Source: Ampelocalamus luodianensis (taxonomy: Eukaryota; Streptophyta; Magnoliopsida; Poales; Poaceae). Taken from it: 64,000 bases of DNA. Position numbers and translations under genes: made by a program. Position 1 is the stretch's first letter. Each line of letters begins with the position of its first letter. Below the pieces are notes generated by a model that saw only the letters and a program-made list of their open reading frames with translations, searched no databases and was not told the DNA's origin. Shown here piece after piece: positions 34,409 to 46,250 of the stretch. The stretch spans positions 25,533,080 to 25,597,079 of the forward strand of contig CM070617.1 in assembly GCA_036346255.1 (NCBI GenBank). Direction: 5' to 3'.

Positions 34409-34526
34409 CTTCAAGTTGTGTGACATCTTTTCCGAGCTCTTCTTTGATTTTGTTGTCTTCCTTCTTCTTCTTACTTGGAGGTTCATAGCCATATAGAGCT
34501 ATTCTGTTGAACACACAACCAGTTTC
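34409..34526 (-). pseudogene. CesA exon fragment, truncated, copy 1
   Basis: Minus strand: TGCVFNRIALYGYEPPSKKK, then KEDNKIKEELGKDVTQLEG, with a GTATCG donor. CesA proteins have TGCVFxRxALYGYxPP here. The upstream part of the exon (GLNGIQGPIYVE), present in copy 2, is cut off at 34,526 by the LTR-like block. Confidence 0.88.
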
Positions 34527-37500
34527 TGATGAACCCGAAGGTCTGATTGTTGGCCCGATCTTTCGATGAGAACGATAAGTTCGGTAGTCGTCGCTCAACT
34601 CTCACGATCCTGGCTACGAACACGCAAGGCTCGAAACCACGCAATCGCTGAACTGATTGACAAGTCGTTATCAACCGTGCACGAATACCGGATGACGACC
34701 ACGAAGGTCGATTCCGCATACAGAAGAAACGCAAGAAAAGATAAAGCAATCTGAAATTGCAAATAGGAATTGAAATATTGAATTGAGTTGGGATTTTGAA
34801 GCGGTATTATGGTTGGTCTAGTCGACACAAGCTAATACGAAGTTGCAACAAGGCTAACTTTTAACTAAACAAAATCCAAGAAAACTAGAGAGTGCGACCT
34901 CCTTAAATAGGGGATGAGGAGCCACACAACTAATAGAACTAGCGGGTGGGATTAAACTCGCGGGTTACTGTTCACGTGAACAGTAACCGCACTAAAGTGG
35001 CCCAATGGCAGATGGGCCAAGTTCAGTATGATTACAAAGCCCAGATTGGCCCAAACAATTGATATGACGTCTTCTTTTGATGATTGTGATCAGTCCAGAA
35101 GGAATTTGAAGATGAGGCCGGATCCGTTGGAAAGGGGACGAAATAAGCTTTCAATCAAGTACTTGTGGACCTTAAGCGGACACCGTATGGAAAGTTATGC
35201 CTGTTTTAAGTTGATCTTTGTCAGGCTGATTACGGAGGCCAATGGATTCCAAAAGCAGTCCAGCTCGACTGCTTGCTTCTCTTGGACCAAAAGTGACATG
35301 GTGCTGCACATATATATATTTCATCATTAGGTAGCATCATATAGTTCATATAATATAAAGACACTCCTAAAAACAAGCTCACCTTATAATTTAAGTGAAG
35401 CGTACGAGCTCTTATACTTAGAACATTAAACATAGCAAATATGGTTGTATTCATAGAGGTCATGTCCTCATCATCCTCCCTTTCTTGAAAACAAAGCCGT
35501 CCTCGGCTTTTGATAAACTGAAAATAGGGTAACAAAGAAGCCAAAGTGTATGCATGATATATGTATATGTCATCTGTTTTATGATTCTTCGTTGTTGCAC
35601 CATTAATGTTAGAAGACAGCAACAATCATATATGTGAATGATCAAAACAAAGTTCTCACACAACAATTATTGCAACTAGTTTTGCAAATGTAAGTGAAGC
35701 GTTTATGCAATTCAAATATCGAAGTTGTAAACTTGCGGTGGTAGCATATATGGGCAAATCTACAACTTTTGGAATCAAACAAAATTCACCCATATAATCA
35801 TATGTCGACGAGCAATAGCAAATTCATCTAGCAGTGGTGAAAAGATTTGTAAGTTCTTCCATAATTCAACATCTGCATTGATTGTCCTTACTAGATGGTG
35901 CCATAAAGGTGAACACATAGACATGGGATGAGCACTAAATTTTATTTGACTCTCATATTGAACAAGATTGACACACAAGAATTGTTGTTCAAACAACATG
36001 CTTCAATTCATCGATGTGATCACAAGTTATGCATATTCGATATACAAGAAATTGATTGTCTACACCATAATCTCCAATCAAATTAAACTTATATCCGAGT
36101 GTAGGTGCTAAACAAGAATTTCGAACATGCAATTACGAAATTTTTCCAAGGCATGTGACAATTTCATAGGTGAATCCAACATAATATAACATAAAGAATC
36201 AATGAGGAGAAATTTTAGTCAAAACGTCTTTATGTCTAACCAATTCCACATGATCATTGTATGCGATTAAATCATCACATGAATCATTTAAAACAATGAG
36301 CAATTCAATTACTTGACATATGGTGCACTCAAGTTAACAGTAAATCAACAAGTTTATCACATGGTGCACTCAACTCGGTGGCAAATCAATCAAATTATCA
36401 CGAGATTCATGCAAATTCTTAATAATATCAGATTCGTAGCTAGAAATGAATTTCTACCTTCTCAACACTAGGTTCATCCACCTCATGTGATGCGATGGTT
36501 TCTACTACAATCTGATTTTCCCTTTGCTCAATGATACTAGACATGAAATCATGGTTATTGTTCTTAGTTTGAGTGTTCAAATCGGTACCTTTTGTATTAC
36601 CTTGTAGGCTCGACTCGGATGATGTTGGTGCTGAAGTTGGTGAGTAGTGAGCTTTTCCTTCTTCTTCTTGCTCCACTCAATTAACAATGAGCGAGCCAAT
36701 GGTGCAAGACAACGAGAGCAGTAACGCCCACACGCCCGGGGGCGGCAATCATGGTAGATCACGATGTGGAGAAGCAACGAAGATGATCTTGATGCGGAGG
36801 TTTGTACTGTGCGCTTATTTGTTTCATGTACACGTGAAGGTGTAGTGGAAGTAGACAAAAAGCACGAGCGGTCTTGGATTGTCGTCCTGTACTTCTTTTT
36901 CAACTTGGCAAGCAAGGCGAAACAAGCGAGTGACGGTGGGAGGTTTATAAACAAGTTTATTCCGAATTCATCAATCACGGGTGCCGCATCGCGGGCGCAA
37001 GCGCCGCGCCTCGTGCCCCGTGCGCGCGTGGCGGTGTCATTTTCAGGTGGCCGGGTGTGACACCAAAATCGGCGGCGACGCTGCTCTCTGCAGGCCGTCT
37101 ACCGCCCTTTTTTGTTATCGTTTGCGCGCGCGCAATATAATGTAGTATGAGATTGCAACGAGGCGCGGCTTCATGCCGACATGTGCGTGCTTGCCGCGCT
37201 AGCGGGTGGCCTGCTGCTGCCTCCGTGGCGGCGTGATGGCGACTATGCCGACCGTAACGTGTCGCGAGGTAGTGACACCGCTATAGCGCGGTGCCGTGCA
37301 CATGATGCCTTTCATGCGATCGCATATACAACCTACGGTACAATCATCATCTACTCTTTCATGCAACCCACCGATCGGCTTGGCGGCGACTTCAAGTCGG
37401 CTCGCGGTAGATTAGAGCGGATTTGCACCGTGAAAACCAATCTAGAAAGCCAAATTTGCATAATTGAAAGCAATCTAGAAAAACGATTCAATCTACGAGT

Positions 37501-37826
37501 GTCGCTCATCGACGGTTACCTTTTCGATGCGAGAGAGTCGATCGTGTCGATAACGTGTTGAGGAACCGTCATTGGCGAGTCCAAATCGAAGCGATTACCT
37601 CGTAGACATGCATAGAATCGTAAGAACAATGCATGAACAACAAGAATGTAATAATAGATAGAACACGAGATGTAGGGGACTTCTTTCTTCTTTTATTCCT
37701 TCATCAAACGATCAATCCTTTACAATGAATAGCACCCCTTATTTATAGGCTACGACCCTTCTAGGGTTTGGGATGAGGAGCCCACCTTGGGCCAGGACTC
37801 CCGGTCTTGGGCCCAGTTTCTTAACA
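34527..37826 (-). mobile_element. LTR-retrotransposon-like block between the two duplicated copies
   Basis: The block begins TGATGAACCCG and ends TTCTTAACA, so it has TG...CA limits relative to the duplicated DNA. The last 271 bp (37,556-37,826) look like an LTR read on the minus strand: TG...CA ends, inverted TATAAATA (near 37,740) and, outside its inner end, a CACGTTATCGACACG word similar to an alternative plant primer-binding sequence. A pyrimidine-rich stretch CTCATCATCCTCCCTTTC at about 35,466-35,483 could be a polypurine tract on the minus strand. The left end does not match the right LTR clearly, so this may be two nested fragments. No gag or pol domain was recognised. Confidence 0.45.
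36440..36676 (-). other. Small acidic open frame in the LTR-like block
   Basis: A 78-codon frame (MEQEEEGKAHYSPTSAPTSS ... VDEPSVEKVEIHF) rich in Glu, Ser and Asn. It could be a gag N-terminal remnant or chance. No domain was recognised. Confidence 0.25.
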
Positions 37827-38718
37827 GTTAGGACCTTATAGGTGAGAAGACATGGGTTGATGATCCAACCAACTGGTGTTAGGGGCTTTGATACACAACA
37901 GATAATAATTAATAGTTTAATTTTAGATGTAATGTCATGTTGGAGTACATGCACTTGTTAGGGCCTTGGTTCATAACAGTTTATAACAAATTGAGTAATT
38001 TTAGATGTAGTGTTATGCTGGAGCAAAACATGCACTCGGCATTTTAGGGACACAAAATGTACATTTCACAAAAGAACATAACTAATAGAATAATTTTAGA
38101 TGTAATGCCATGTTAGAGCAGCATATGTACTTCTCATTCTAGGGACACAAAATCTATATTTTAGAGAGAACTTGCAAGGGAGAAGAACTAATCTGCTTGT
38201 GGGAGGACATGACAATTAATGAAAGATCCCTTTATGCTGACACATGAAACTTGCATTTCCTTTTAAATCTCCATCGTACTAACCATGTACACCCCAAAGT
38301 CTAGAAAAGGAGTAGAAGTGTAAAGTCAACTAAACGATTGCACGTCTTCATTGAAGTACCAATAAATAGGATAATTACAAACCACTGGTTCTTTTCATGA
38401 GAATTGAGTACATAAATGAACAAATTGTATGCGCTTTCATGATAATTGAGTACATAAATCAGCAAATTGCAAGAGCTTTTCATTTGAATTCAGTACACAA
38501 ATGACGAAATCACAAGAGCAATCTACATGCACATGTAGGCATTTTTTTTCTAAAGAATATTGTACCCACAAACCTTCATAGGAAACAAATTAGTGTCTTG
38601 CCATCTTAAAATTAAAAACATCTCCGCTATGGTACTAATCCTAAGGACCCATTGCCAACCGTTTCATCAGATTGAGAGTACCATACATAAAAAAGAACAC
38701 TTTATTTTCTGAAAAATA

Positions 38719-40070
38719 GGGAAATTTTGATAAATGCCACTGCTTAGTGACCTTATCAGAGATATGCCACCCTCGCTTGAAATTGAAGGATGCCACCGCA
38801 AGCTAGAACGCCCCGAAATGCCATTATGGAGGTTTTTACCAATTTTCTCTCAAATAAACCACTATATTTTGGCTTGGTAATTTTGTATGGACACTTATGC
38901 CTTTCCATCTCTCCCTTCCCCTCTCCACATTGGCTTCTCTCCATCTCTTTCGTTCTCATCCCTGGCTATGCCTCCATCAGCTGCGGTGATCTCCTACATT
39001 GAAGCCTTCACCATCGACCACAACCACTCCAGATCCAACGTCGAGTGGTGGATGACCGCCTTCCATGCTCGACCATAGGGGAGCTCCTTGGCTTGATCCA
39101 GACCGGCGCCACCGCCAGAGGACCACTCGCCGCCGAGTCCTTCCTCGCCGTTGCCGCAGCCGAGTACGAGGAAGTGTCGCGTCGCCTCGAGTACTTCCTC
39201 GTTGCAGCCCTCATGCTTCCCATCGGCCGCCGCCACCGTCTCCTCGGTTGGACATGAGCCAGGCCACCGAGCCTCGGGACCACCGGATCGTGCATCCGCG
39301 CGCGTGGTTGTCCTCCATGCTCGCCGCCTCGCGCGCCACCAACGGCGAGCCATGGCGTCGCGCCACAGCCCCGCCGACTCCACCTCGCGTGAGCCCGCGC
39401 ATGAGCCTCGCCTCCTCCTCGCGCTGCCGAAGCCACCGCCGCCGCCCTGCGCGTGCCGAGCCACGCCATCACCGTGATCCGGTTGCGCCATCGACGGCGA
39501 GCCATGGCGTCGCGCCACAAGCCCCGCCGGCTCTACCCTGCTGTGAGCCTGCGCACGAGCCGCCTCTGCCTCCTCCTCGCGCCGTCGCCATTCTCTGCGT
39601 CGCCGAGCCACACCATCACCGGATCCGGTCGCACCACCGACAACGAGCCATGGTGTCGCACCACAAGCCCCGCCGGCTCCACCTTGCTGTGACCCCGCGC
39701 ACGAGCCGCCTCTGCCTCCTCGCGCCGCTGAGCTTCACCGCCGCCGTCCTCTACATCGCCGAGCTGCGCCGTCATCGGATCTGGTCGGAGCCGGGAGGGG
39801 AGGGGAGGTGAGAAGAGAGGATCCAGTCGGAGCCAGGAGGGGAAAGGAGGTGAGAGGAGAGGGTAAGGGAGAGATGGAGGGGGTATAAGTGTCTATTAGA
39901 AATTACCAAGCCAAATACAGGAGTTTATTTGAGGAAAAATGGGTAAAAACCTCCATAAGGGCATTTCTAGAACATTCATAGCTTGCTAGTGGCATCCTTT
40001 GAATTTCCAACTGAAGAGTGGCATATTTCTGATAAGGACACTAAGCAGTGGCATTTATTGAAATTTCCCC
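38719..40070. mobile_element. MULE, copy 2
   Basis: Same element as at 31,912-33,287. The right 9-bp flank is AAAAAAATA (40,071-40,079), the left TGAAAAATA (38,710-38,718). The interior has the same ~150-bp GC-rich repeats with more small deletions. Confidence 0.85.
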
Positions 40071-40830
40071 AAAAAAATAACGGGTTGGTCTTGAGAAGGC
40101 TGTGTGCAATTCAAATAGCTAAAACCTACTATGATATAATCAGGTAGGAGGCACACATAATCAAATGGTAAAGTAGCATCGATACTTAGCATTTTCTGCA
40201 ACATGCATGCATATTATATAAGAGAACTATTCCTTAAGGTAGTAAGCAACAAATATTACATGCAATAGAGCAACGGACGCTACAATTTTTCATATAAAAA
40301 AGATGGTGTCTATAAGTATAAAAAATGTAAATAGGCAAGAATGAATTTTAAAACCAATGAAGGAGATATGTGCAGTTCTGTACAACATTACTAATACTGT
40401 TAACCACAACCATATATCTTTCCTCTTAGAGGTACTAACTATTATGTTCCTACCTTTCAGTTTGTGAACAAAAGTAAAGTGCAGAATTTGTAACTTGACT
40501 ACTCCACATCCACGACGCATCCTATTCTATAAAAGAATACATGTAGCACATCTTTTAGTAATCCTCTAAATGTTTGAAATGAAAAAAAAAGCTAGAAGAT
40601 AGGTGCACAAACTGAAATTACACCTAAAAGGATGCCCTAAGAGAGAGAAAAAGTTACATGGTGTGGCTAGTTTGATCAGAAAGAAGAAATATCCAAAGAA
40701 AGGCAAGCTCTAAATACTACTGGAAGTCTCGTCATCTACATGGTTGCTCCACAGTATTGGTACCTCTAAATTACCCGCAGGGAGTTTAATCTTAACAATG
40801 CTGACATTATTGAATGTATAACTTAGTTAC

Positions 40831-41034
40831 CTCAGTTCCCCAATCATATTTATGCTCATAACCATAGTTGATGACATGAATAGCTTCTTTCAGAAGAGAC
40901 TCTGGAGTTGCAGATTGAGGAACATCGCCATATTCCATCAGAGTGGAAGCTACAAAAAACATTGGACTGGGCAAATATCTTCTCCGAGCTCATTTGGGAC
41001 ATAAGAAGTGATTTCTCATCATCAAATCCAACAC
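40831..41034 (-). pseudogene. CesA exon fragment (GFDDEKSLLMSQ exon), copy 2
   Basis: Same 204-bp exon as at 34,047-34,250, with the same extra base that breaks the frame and the same splice signals. One visible change is SEKIFAQSNV in place of SEKIFSQSNV. Confidence 0.88.
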
Positions 41035-41193
41035 CTATCATGAGAATGGCAGTTAGGTCACAAAATAACTGCATGCCTAGCTATTCCTAGTCAAAGGTTT
41101 TTTTTTCATATTAACTACAAAGAAAACCAATAAAGGCGGAGCACTGTTTGTTAATTGTTATCTACTTGAACAAAAAACACAACTTGACGATAC

Positions 41194-41356
41194 CTTCAAG
41201 TTGTGTGACATCTTTTCCGAGCTCTTCTTTGATTTTGTTGTCTTCCTTCTTCTTCTTACTTGGAGGTTCATAGCCATATAGAGCTATTCTGTTGAACACA
41301 CAACCAGTTTCCACATAAATTGGTCCTTGGATGCCATTGAGACCTCTCAAGTTAAT
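41194..41356 (-). pseudogene. CesA exon fragment (INLRGLNGIQGP exon), copy 2, complete
   Basis: Minus strand from an acceptor TTTTCTGCAG at 41,357: INLRGLNGIQGPIYVETGCV, FNRIALYGYEPPSKKKK, then a charged tail to the GTATCG donor. The CesA consensus is GLDGIQGPVYVGTGCVF; here the Gly before TGC is Glu. The exon is in frame by itself. Confidence 0.9.
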
Positions 41357-41525
41357 CTGCAGAAAACAGACACATAAGAGTTATCGATCATAGTCAATCG
41401 TATTTTCGAACAAAAGTTCATAAAATAGCAATATTAACATTAGTGATTCATCAAAACTAAATGATGCTCGTGAAAATATGAAAGTGATATACACAATGAT
41501 CTAAAAGGATATTGCTATAGCTTAC

Positions 41526-41600
41526 ATTAAAAAACACAGTGTTCCTGTTTACATATCGATCATTCCTATCAATACCATCAAACCTCATCCGTAGGTCTCA
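41526..41600 (-). pseudogene. CesA exon fragment (RFDGIDRNDRY exon)
   Basis: Minus strand: RFDGIDRNDRYVNRNTVFFN followed by donor GTAAGC. It is the CesA stretch that normally precedes INLRGLDGIQGP, in correct order and strand with the next two exons. The usual VQFPQ just upstream is replaced by unrelated residues, so the 5' boundary is unsure. It is present only beside copy 2. Confidence 0.85.
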
Positions 41601-41683
41601 ATTTTCATTCGAAAGTAGCAATCAAAGCACAATGCAACATTTGTTTGCAACAGAATAATGATCGAATAATATGGCCACATACC

Positions 41684-41758
41684 TCGGTAATTCTATAGAA
41701 ATTTTCTTCAACCAGCTTGTCCTTAAAGTTCTCCACCTCTTTCGTCAGCCACAACTCC
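41684..41758 (-). pseudogene. Possible upstream exon of unknown origin
   Basis: Minus strand between a TTTTCAG acceptor and a GTATGT donor: VMELWLTKEVENFKDKLVEE then NFYRITE. The splice signals and coding-like text suggest an exon, but it is not a CesA segment I recognise. It may come from another gene joined to the CesA fragment. Confidence 0.4.
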
Positions 41759-41759
41759 A

Positions 41760-42690
41760 TCACCTGAAAATTTCCAAGTATAAAATTTTGCTTACGACAC
41801 TACACACACAAGAGGGAGAGGGGGTAGATGAGGTGAAGCCATCCAATATCGGAGGGTTGTAGCTTTGTACATGCAAGCGAACCACTACCGCCACAGAAGT
41901 ACGGCTGCAGCGCTGCTCGAGGAGGTAGAGGAGGAAGGCGTGGCAGGGGGTAAGACAGCTGGGGGCAAAGAGGATGTAGCGGTGCGACCGGAGGCGAGGC
42001 AGACCAAGGGGGCTAGAACTGCGTGGGATAGAGGAGGCGAGGCAACAGTGAGGAGGAGGAGGAAACGAGAAATACTCCAAAAACGAAAGTGATGCGAGGA
42101 GGCGAGGGGACGTCGGTGGCGGCAGAGGATGGCGATGGCGGTCGGGGGGAGAAGGAGACGCTGGAAATAAGGGGAAGGCGCGAAGGAGGCCTGAGGCAAG
42201 GCAGCTAGGAGTGTGCGGGAGAAAGCAGGTGAAGAGGATGCCGCGCACGACTGGAGGCGAGGCGAGGCGGGCTGAGGGGGTTGGAGCCGTGTGGGACAGA
42301 GACGACGAGACGACAGCGGGGAGGAGGAGGAACTGGAAAGGAGGAAGAGGGCGAGGACCGGGGGCGCTGGGCAGAGCGAGGGGGCTAGAGGCACGTGAGA
42401 GGCAGGAGGTGACCGTGGCGAGGCAGCCTGAGGCGCACAGGAAAGATGAGGCGGAGAGGCAGACAGGAGGCGAGCCGCAGCATGAGCGGAGGCACACAGG
42501 AGAGAGAGGAAGCAAAGAAGATGGCACTGTCACTAAGCAGGTGCTGGGGGGATGAACGGGCGAGCGGTAGGTGGGAATGCACGGCGCTTGGGTGGGATAG
42601 GGCACCAGATCCGGTCGGACGGCCCGAAGCCAACCAGATGTGATCGGACGACACATGTATTTCTGGTGATGTGGCCCGCCCAAGAGGAGG
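41760..42690. other. GC- and purine-rich block with degenerate repeats
   Basis: Words such as GGAGGCGAGGC, GGGGGCTAGA/GGGGGTTGGA and GTGGGAnAGA recur at about 41,990, 42,250 and 42,370. A 307-codon minus frame (42,683-41,760) is Pro/Ser/Leu low complexity. I see no gene. It may be GC-rich 5' sequence of a captured gene. Confidence 0.5.
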
Positions 42691-43060
42691 CCCTTTCCAC
42701 TGCTATTAAATATAGTAATTATTATTTGAGATCAGGGTGTTGTTGTGAACTACTGTAGAATGTAATGTACTAATGATAGACATTGCTGATGAATGCAAAT
42801 TAGGAATGCTAACATGATCTTTTCGGAAATGGATCATCTGCATTGAAGGGTTCAATGCAGATGATCTATAGTGCCACGTATTAGAAGCCGATCTCCATCG
42901 TCCGATAAAAAGCAAAGGTCCAGATCAATTGTTGTAGTGTTTTTGCTACAACAAATATTTCGTTGTTTCTATAGTATTTGCTACAGTCCCATTAGTGAGT
43001 ATTGTTCACACTCATATATCATTGATGATCCTCTGCTGTGAACAATGATATATGAGTGAG
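42691..43060. other. AT-rich spacer with two perfect inverted repeats
   Basis: Hairpin 1: arms 42,832-42,847 and 42,851-42,866 (16 bp, GATCATCTGCATTGAA and its complement) around a GGG loop. Hairpin 2: arms 43,009-43,024 and 43,043-43,058 (16 bp, CACTCATATATCATTG) around 18 bases. No gene. Confidence 0.85.
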
Positions 43061-46000
43061 TTACCAAAATTTAAATTTATAAAGTTACTATTTTATTGGA
43101 TTTTATGGTATTTAAAATAGTTTTCTTATTTTTTTAAAAAAGAATTTTTTTGAGTTTTCTTGGATTTAAAGTGAAAAATAAAAAATAATTAATTGCTTGA
43201 ATTTTCTAGATTTTAAAAAGGTTTTTCCTATTTTCTAGAAATTAAAAATAATTTTATGTGCAAAAATAAAAGCCATCTATAAGTTGGAAATAATTTTATT
43301 AAGTTCAAAAAATTCAGGGAATATTTGTGAATCTTTTCATAATTTTTGCACTCTATTTTCTATTTTCTAAATGCCTACTTGATTTGTTTTAATTTCTAAA
43401 ATTATTAAATGCTCGAAAATTAAAAATTGCATTAGGTGAAACCCATTTTCTTCTGCACATTTTCCATGTTTTTCGCTCGGCCCACCTTTTCCCCGTGGCC
43501 TAGCCCACCCCGCATCCCTCTTTACCTCCCCTCTCTCTACAATCCTTTGCCCACGCGCCAACCTCCTTCTTCTTCCTCCTCTCATTCATCCATCTCTTGC
43601 TCGCCCGTATGCTGCCGCCATTAGCGCCCCTTGGGAGCTCCTTATCAGCTGCGATTTCCTTCCCTCTTTCTCGTGCATTTTCCAACAATCAAGCCCCCTC
43701 ATCACGCCATGCCCATTTCGCCCAAATCCCCCTCCTTCACACACGTTTTCGTCGAGATCGCGCCATGACCGCCGCACCCCTTGCCGTCCGATCTCCTCTC
43801 CCTCTCTACCCCTTACCTTATAAATAGGAGCATGAGGTTCCCCTCATCCCACTCATTCCCCCATCACGAGCTCATCCCCTCTCCTCTCTTCTTCCGCTGC
43901 AATCGCCGCTTCTTCGTCGCCAGCTGCAAGCTTTTCCACCGCCTTTTGCACCACTGTGAAAGGATTTCCACCACCGTTGTCCACACCTTCGCCATCATCA
44001 TCACACATTCTACATTGTGCTTCCCATGCTGTCGCCGGAGCATCACCAGAGCACCCGCGCCACCACGAACCCGAACACTCCACCGCCTCGCACCTCGCCA
44101 CCGACGAACCCTACGTGCCTAGTTGCCACCAATTTGAGCACCGTTTTCCCCGCATCTCCCTCTCACTTTTGCCACCTTTGCCGTCGATAGACGTGCCGCC
44201 GTTTGTCGGAACCCTAAGTTCCTGAGCGACCGCTGTTGTCAAGCTATTGTGGCACCGCCACGTCATGCCACCTCATCACCTTGGCCCACATGGCTGCATG
44301 CGTGGCAAGCCACGCTATGCCACACACCTGGTCCACCATGGACCAAGGTGCGATTTTGTGGACCCGGTCCATAGACCCGAACCACTCGTTAATGACACAA
44401 ATCATTTTTCTTTTGAAAAACAGTTTGATCGAAAATCAAAAATCCTCACTAACATCATCATGACGCAACAAATTATTTTCTATTAGAAAAATAATTCCAT
44501 AAATTCTGGAAAAAATCCAATTATATCATTTCATGTGAATTTCAATCTTCCAAGAGCCCGTTCTCCTTCGTTCGAGCTCCTATTCATATGATTCAAATTT
44601 CTAAATTCAATATCTATTTCCTAGAACCAAAATTATTTAATTTGGAGTTTATTTGAATTTTTTTTTGAATTTAGCTTATTTTCGCGTCTAGATTTCGAAG
44701 AGTTCGGAGAGCCAAATTTCGACACCGTTTCAGAACAACAAATAATTGAGCAAGGCAAGTTACATCCTTTGATCAAATTTGATCCCATTATTTCAAATTA
44801 TTTAAATTCTATTTAAAATTATTACTACATGCTTATTTGTATTCAATTTAATTTAAATTCCTATTTCGAAATTGTAGTTTATCCCAATACATTTGTATAG
44901 CCAAACTTTGACATTTGAATATCCATACCTTGTCATCCTAGATAAAATTTAGTTGGTACAATAGTATGAACTGGAACATTTTTGAAGAAAAATTAAGGTT
45001 AGCCATGCTTAGACCTGAAATACTTGATTTGGGAATTTACAACCAAAAATTAAATATTGTTTAAATTGTATATATGACATTGGTGTGTCATGGAAGTTTA
45101 AATAAAATTTAAAACTGGTTTATACTTGGGCGAAATGGATGTTTGGATGGTACAAGTTGATGCACGGGATCGATTCTTTTCTATGATCGAGACCAAGGTT
45201 TTATTGAAAGTCGCCCAAGTTGGTTAAGAACAGGTCTTTGAGTTGCATCTTGCAAAGCTCCACCGTACTACCACAAGTCTGAAATAGGATAGACTGGCCT
45301 AAATAATTTGCAACATTCCACTGTTAGTTGTGTTATTTTGATGTGCGGGTATCTGTTAGACAGTATTCCCACTTGGCGCAAGAGGGGGCTTCCAACGGGT
45401 GGTTAGTCCAATGAAAGTAAAATCTTAGCGGACATGATTACTTTATGATAAAGCATTGTAAAAGCTTTGTGATAATCACTTAGTCGCACACCAATGGAAG
45501 TGTGCGAAATGGACAGTATAAGATGATTATCTCTTGTGGGTAAAGTTGTACAACCTCTGTAGAGTGTAAAACTATTCAAATTATTATGTCCACGGTCATG
45601 GACATGTTGAGCAAAGCCACTTAAAGTTAGACTTTGTTTTTTTAAATGTTTTGTAAAACAATTTATGACATGGATGGGTGTCCATGAGAAACATTGTGGG
45701 TTGAAGCTCCGGATTGGTGCCTGTGTTTAAGTTTGTATTAGGTTGGTACCTACACTAGTTTTATTAATTCAGTTAAAACTCAACTTCAGATATTGTAAAA
45801 CTTGAGCTTTTGAACTTAGCTATTGTATTTAAAATATCAAATATTACTTTTGCACAAATAACCTTATAAACCTTACTTTGATAATATACATGCATGCATT
45901 AAACTCTGTTATGTGTGTAACTTGCGGAGTATATTTTTGTACTCACTCTTACTTAATAAAATATTGTTCAGAGGAGAAGAACTTCGCTACCGGTGTGGAT

Positions 46001-46250
46001 CTCGATGACTAGGTCGTTACCTTAGTTGATTACCTGTGGCAGATTAGCTGGGCTCTACTACTTTTTCTTTGTCTTCCGCTGTATTCTTTATTGTTGGTTT
46101 GTAAGTCTTTCTTGTAATAAACTCTGATATTTATTAATAAAGTTGTGCAAATTATAGATGTTACCATATTTATTTACTGTGTACACTAGCTACTGTTCCA
46201 AAGACTAGTGTAGAATATACAGAGGATTTGTGGTTGTTACTCCCGAGTCC
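43060..46250 (+). repeat. Solo LTR of a Ty3-gypsy (Tekay/Del-like) element, ~3.2 kb
   Basis: The left part starts near ACCAAAATTTAAATTTATAAA and is AT-rich. A TATAAATA box is at 43,819-43,826 with a GC-rich leader after it. At 45,530-45,620 is GTGGGTAAAGTTGTACAACC, TGCAGAGTGTAAAAC-like words (here TGTAGAGTGTAAAAC) and CCACGGTCATGGACATG, a signature I know from long LTRs of the grass Tekay/Del group. AATAAA words follow (45,956, 46,137). No primer-binding site or gag follows, so it is a solo LTR. Exact ends and target duplication were not identified. Confidence 0.65.
43819..43826 (+). promoter_or_regulatory. TATA box of the gypsy-type solo LTR
   Basis: TATAAATA in a CCTTA...GGAGC context, about 30-40 bp before a pyrimidine-rich leader. 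Confidence 0.6.

Larger units (their letters stand above)
31030..34526. repeat. 3.5-kb duplicated segment, copy 1
   Basis: The sequence from GTTAGGACCTTATAGGTGAG to CACAACCAGTTTC is repeated in direct orientation at 37,827-41,311 with few differences over most of its length. In order it holds three degenerate ~80-bp repeats, three ~42-bp repeats, a MULE and minus-strand cellulose-synthase exon fragments. It starts shortly after the receptor-kinase 3' UTR. Confidence 0.95.
37827..41311. repeat. 3.5-kb duplicated segment, copy 2
   Basis: Direct repeat of 31,030-34,526, same gene-fragment and MULE content. Differences include small indels (for example an extra TGTACATTTCAC stretch near 38,057) and several deletions inside the GC-rich MULE interior (39,100-39,480). 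It continues beyond 41,311 into further CesA exons that copy 1 lacks. Confidence 0.95.

Noticed and set aside
34047..34526. A functional cellulose synthase gene on the minus strand
   Set aside because: A frameshift in the GFDDEK exon, missing downstream exons in both copies and truncation of the next exon rule it out.
41760..42683. Minus-strand frame of 307 codons, Pro/Ser/Leu-rich
   Set aside because: Low complexity from a purine-rich repeat on the opposite strand, overlapped by other frames, no domain and no splice context.
42832..42866. Hairpin as a Helitron 3' end
   Set aside because: The stem is long enough, but no CTRR follows at the right distance and no TC start could be paired with it.
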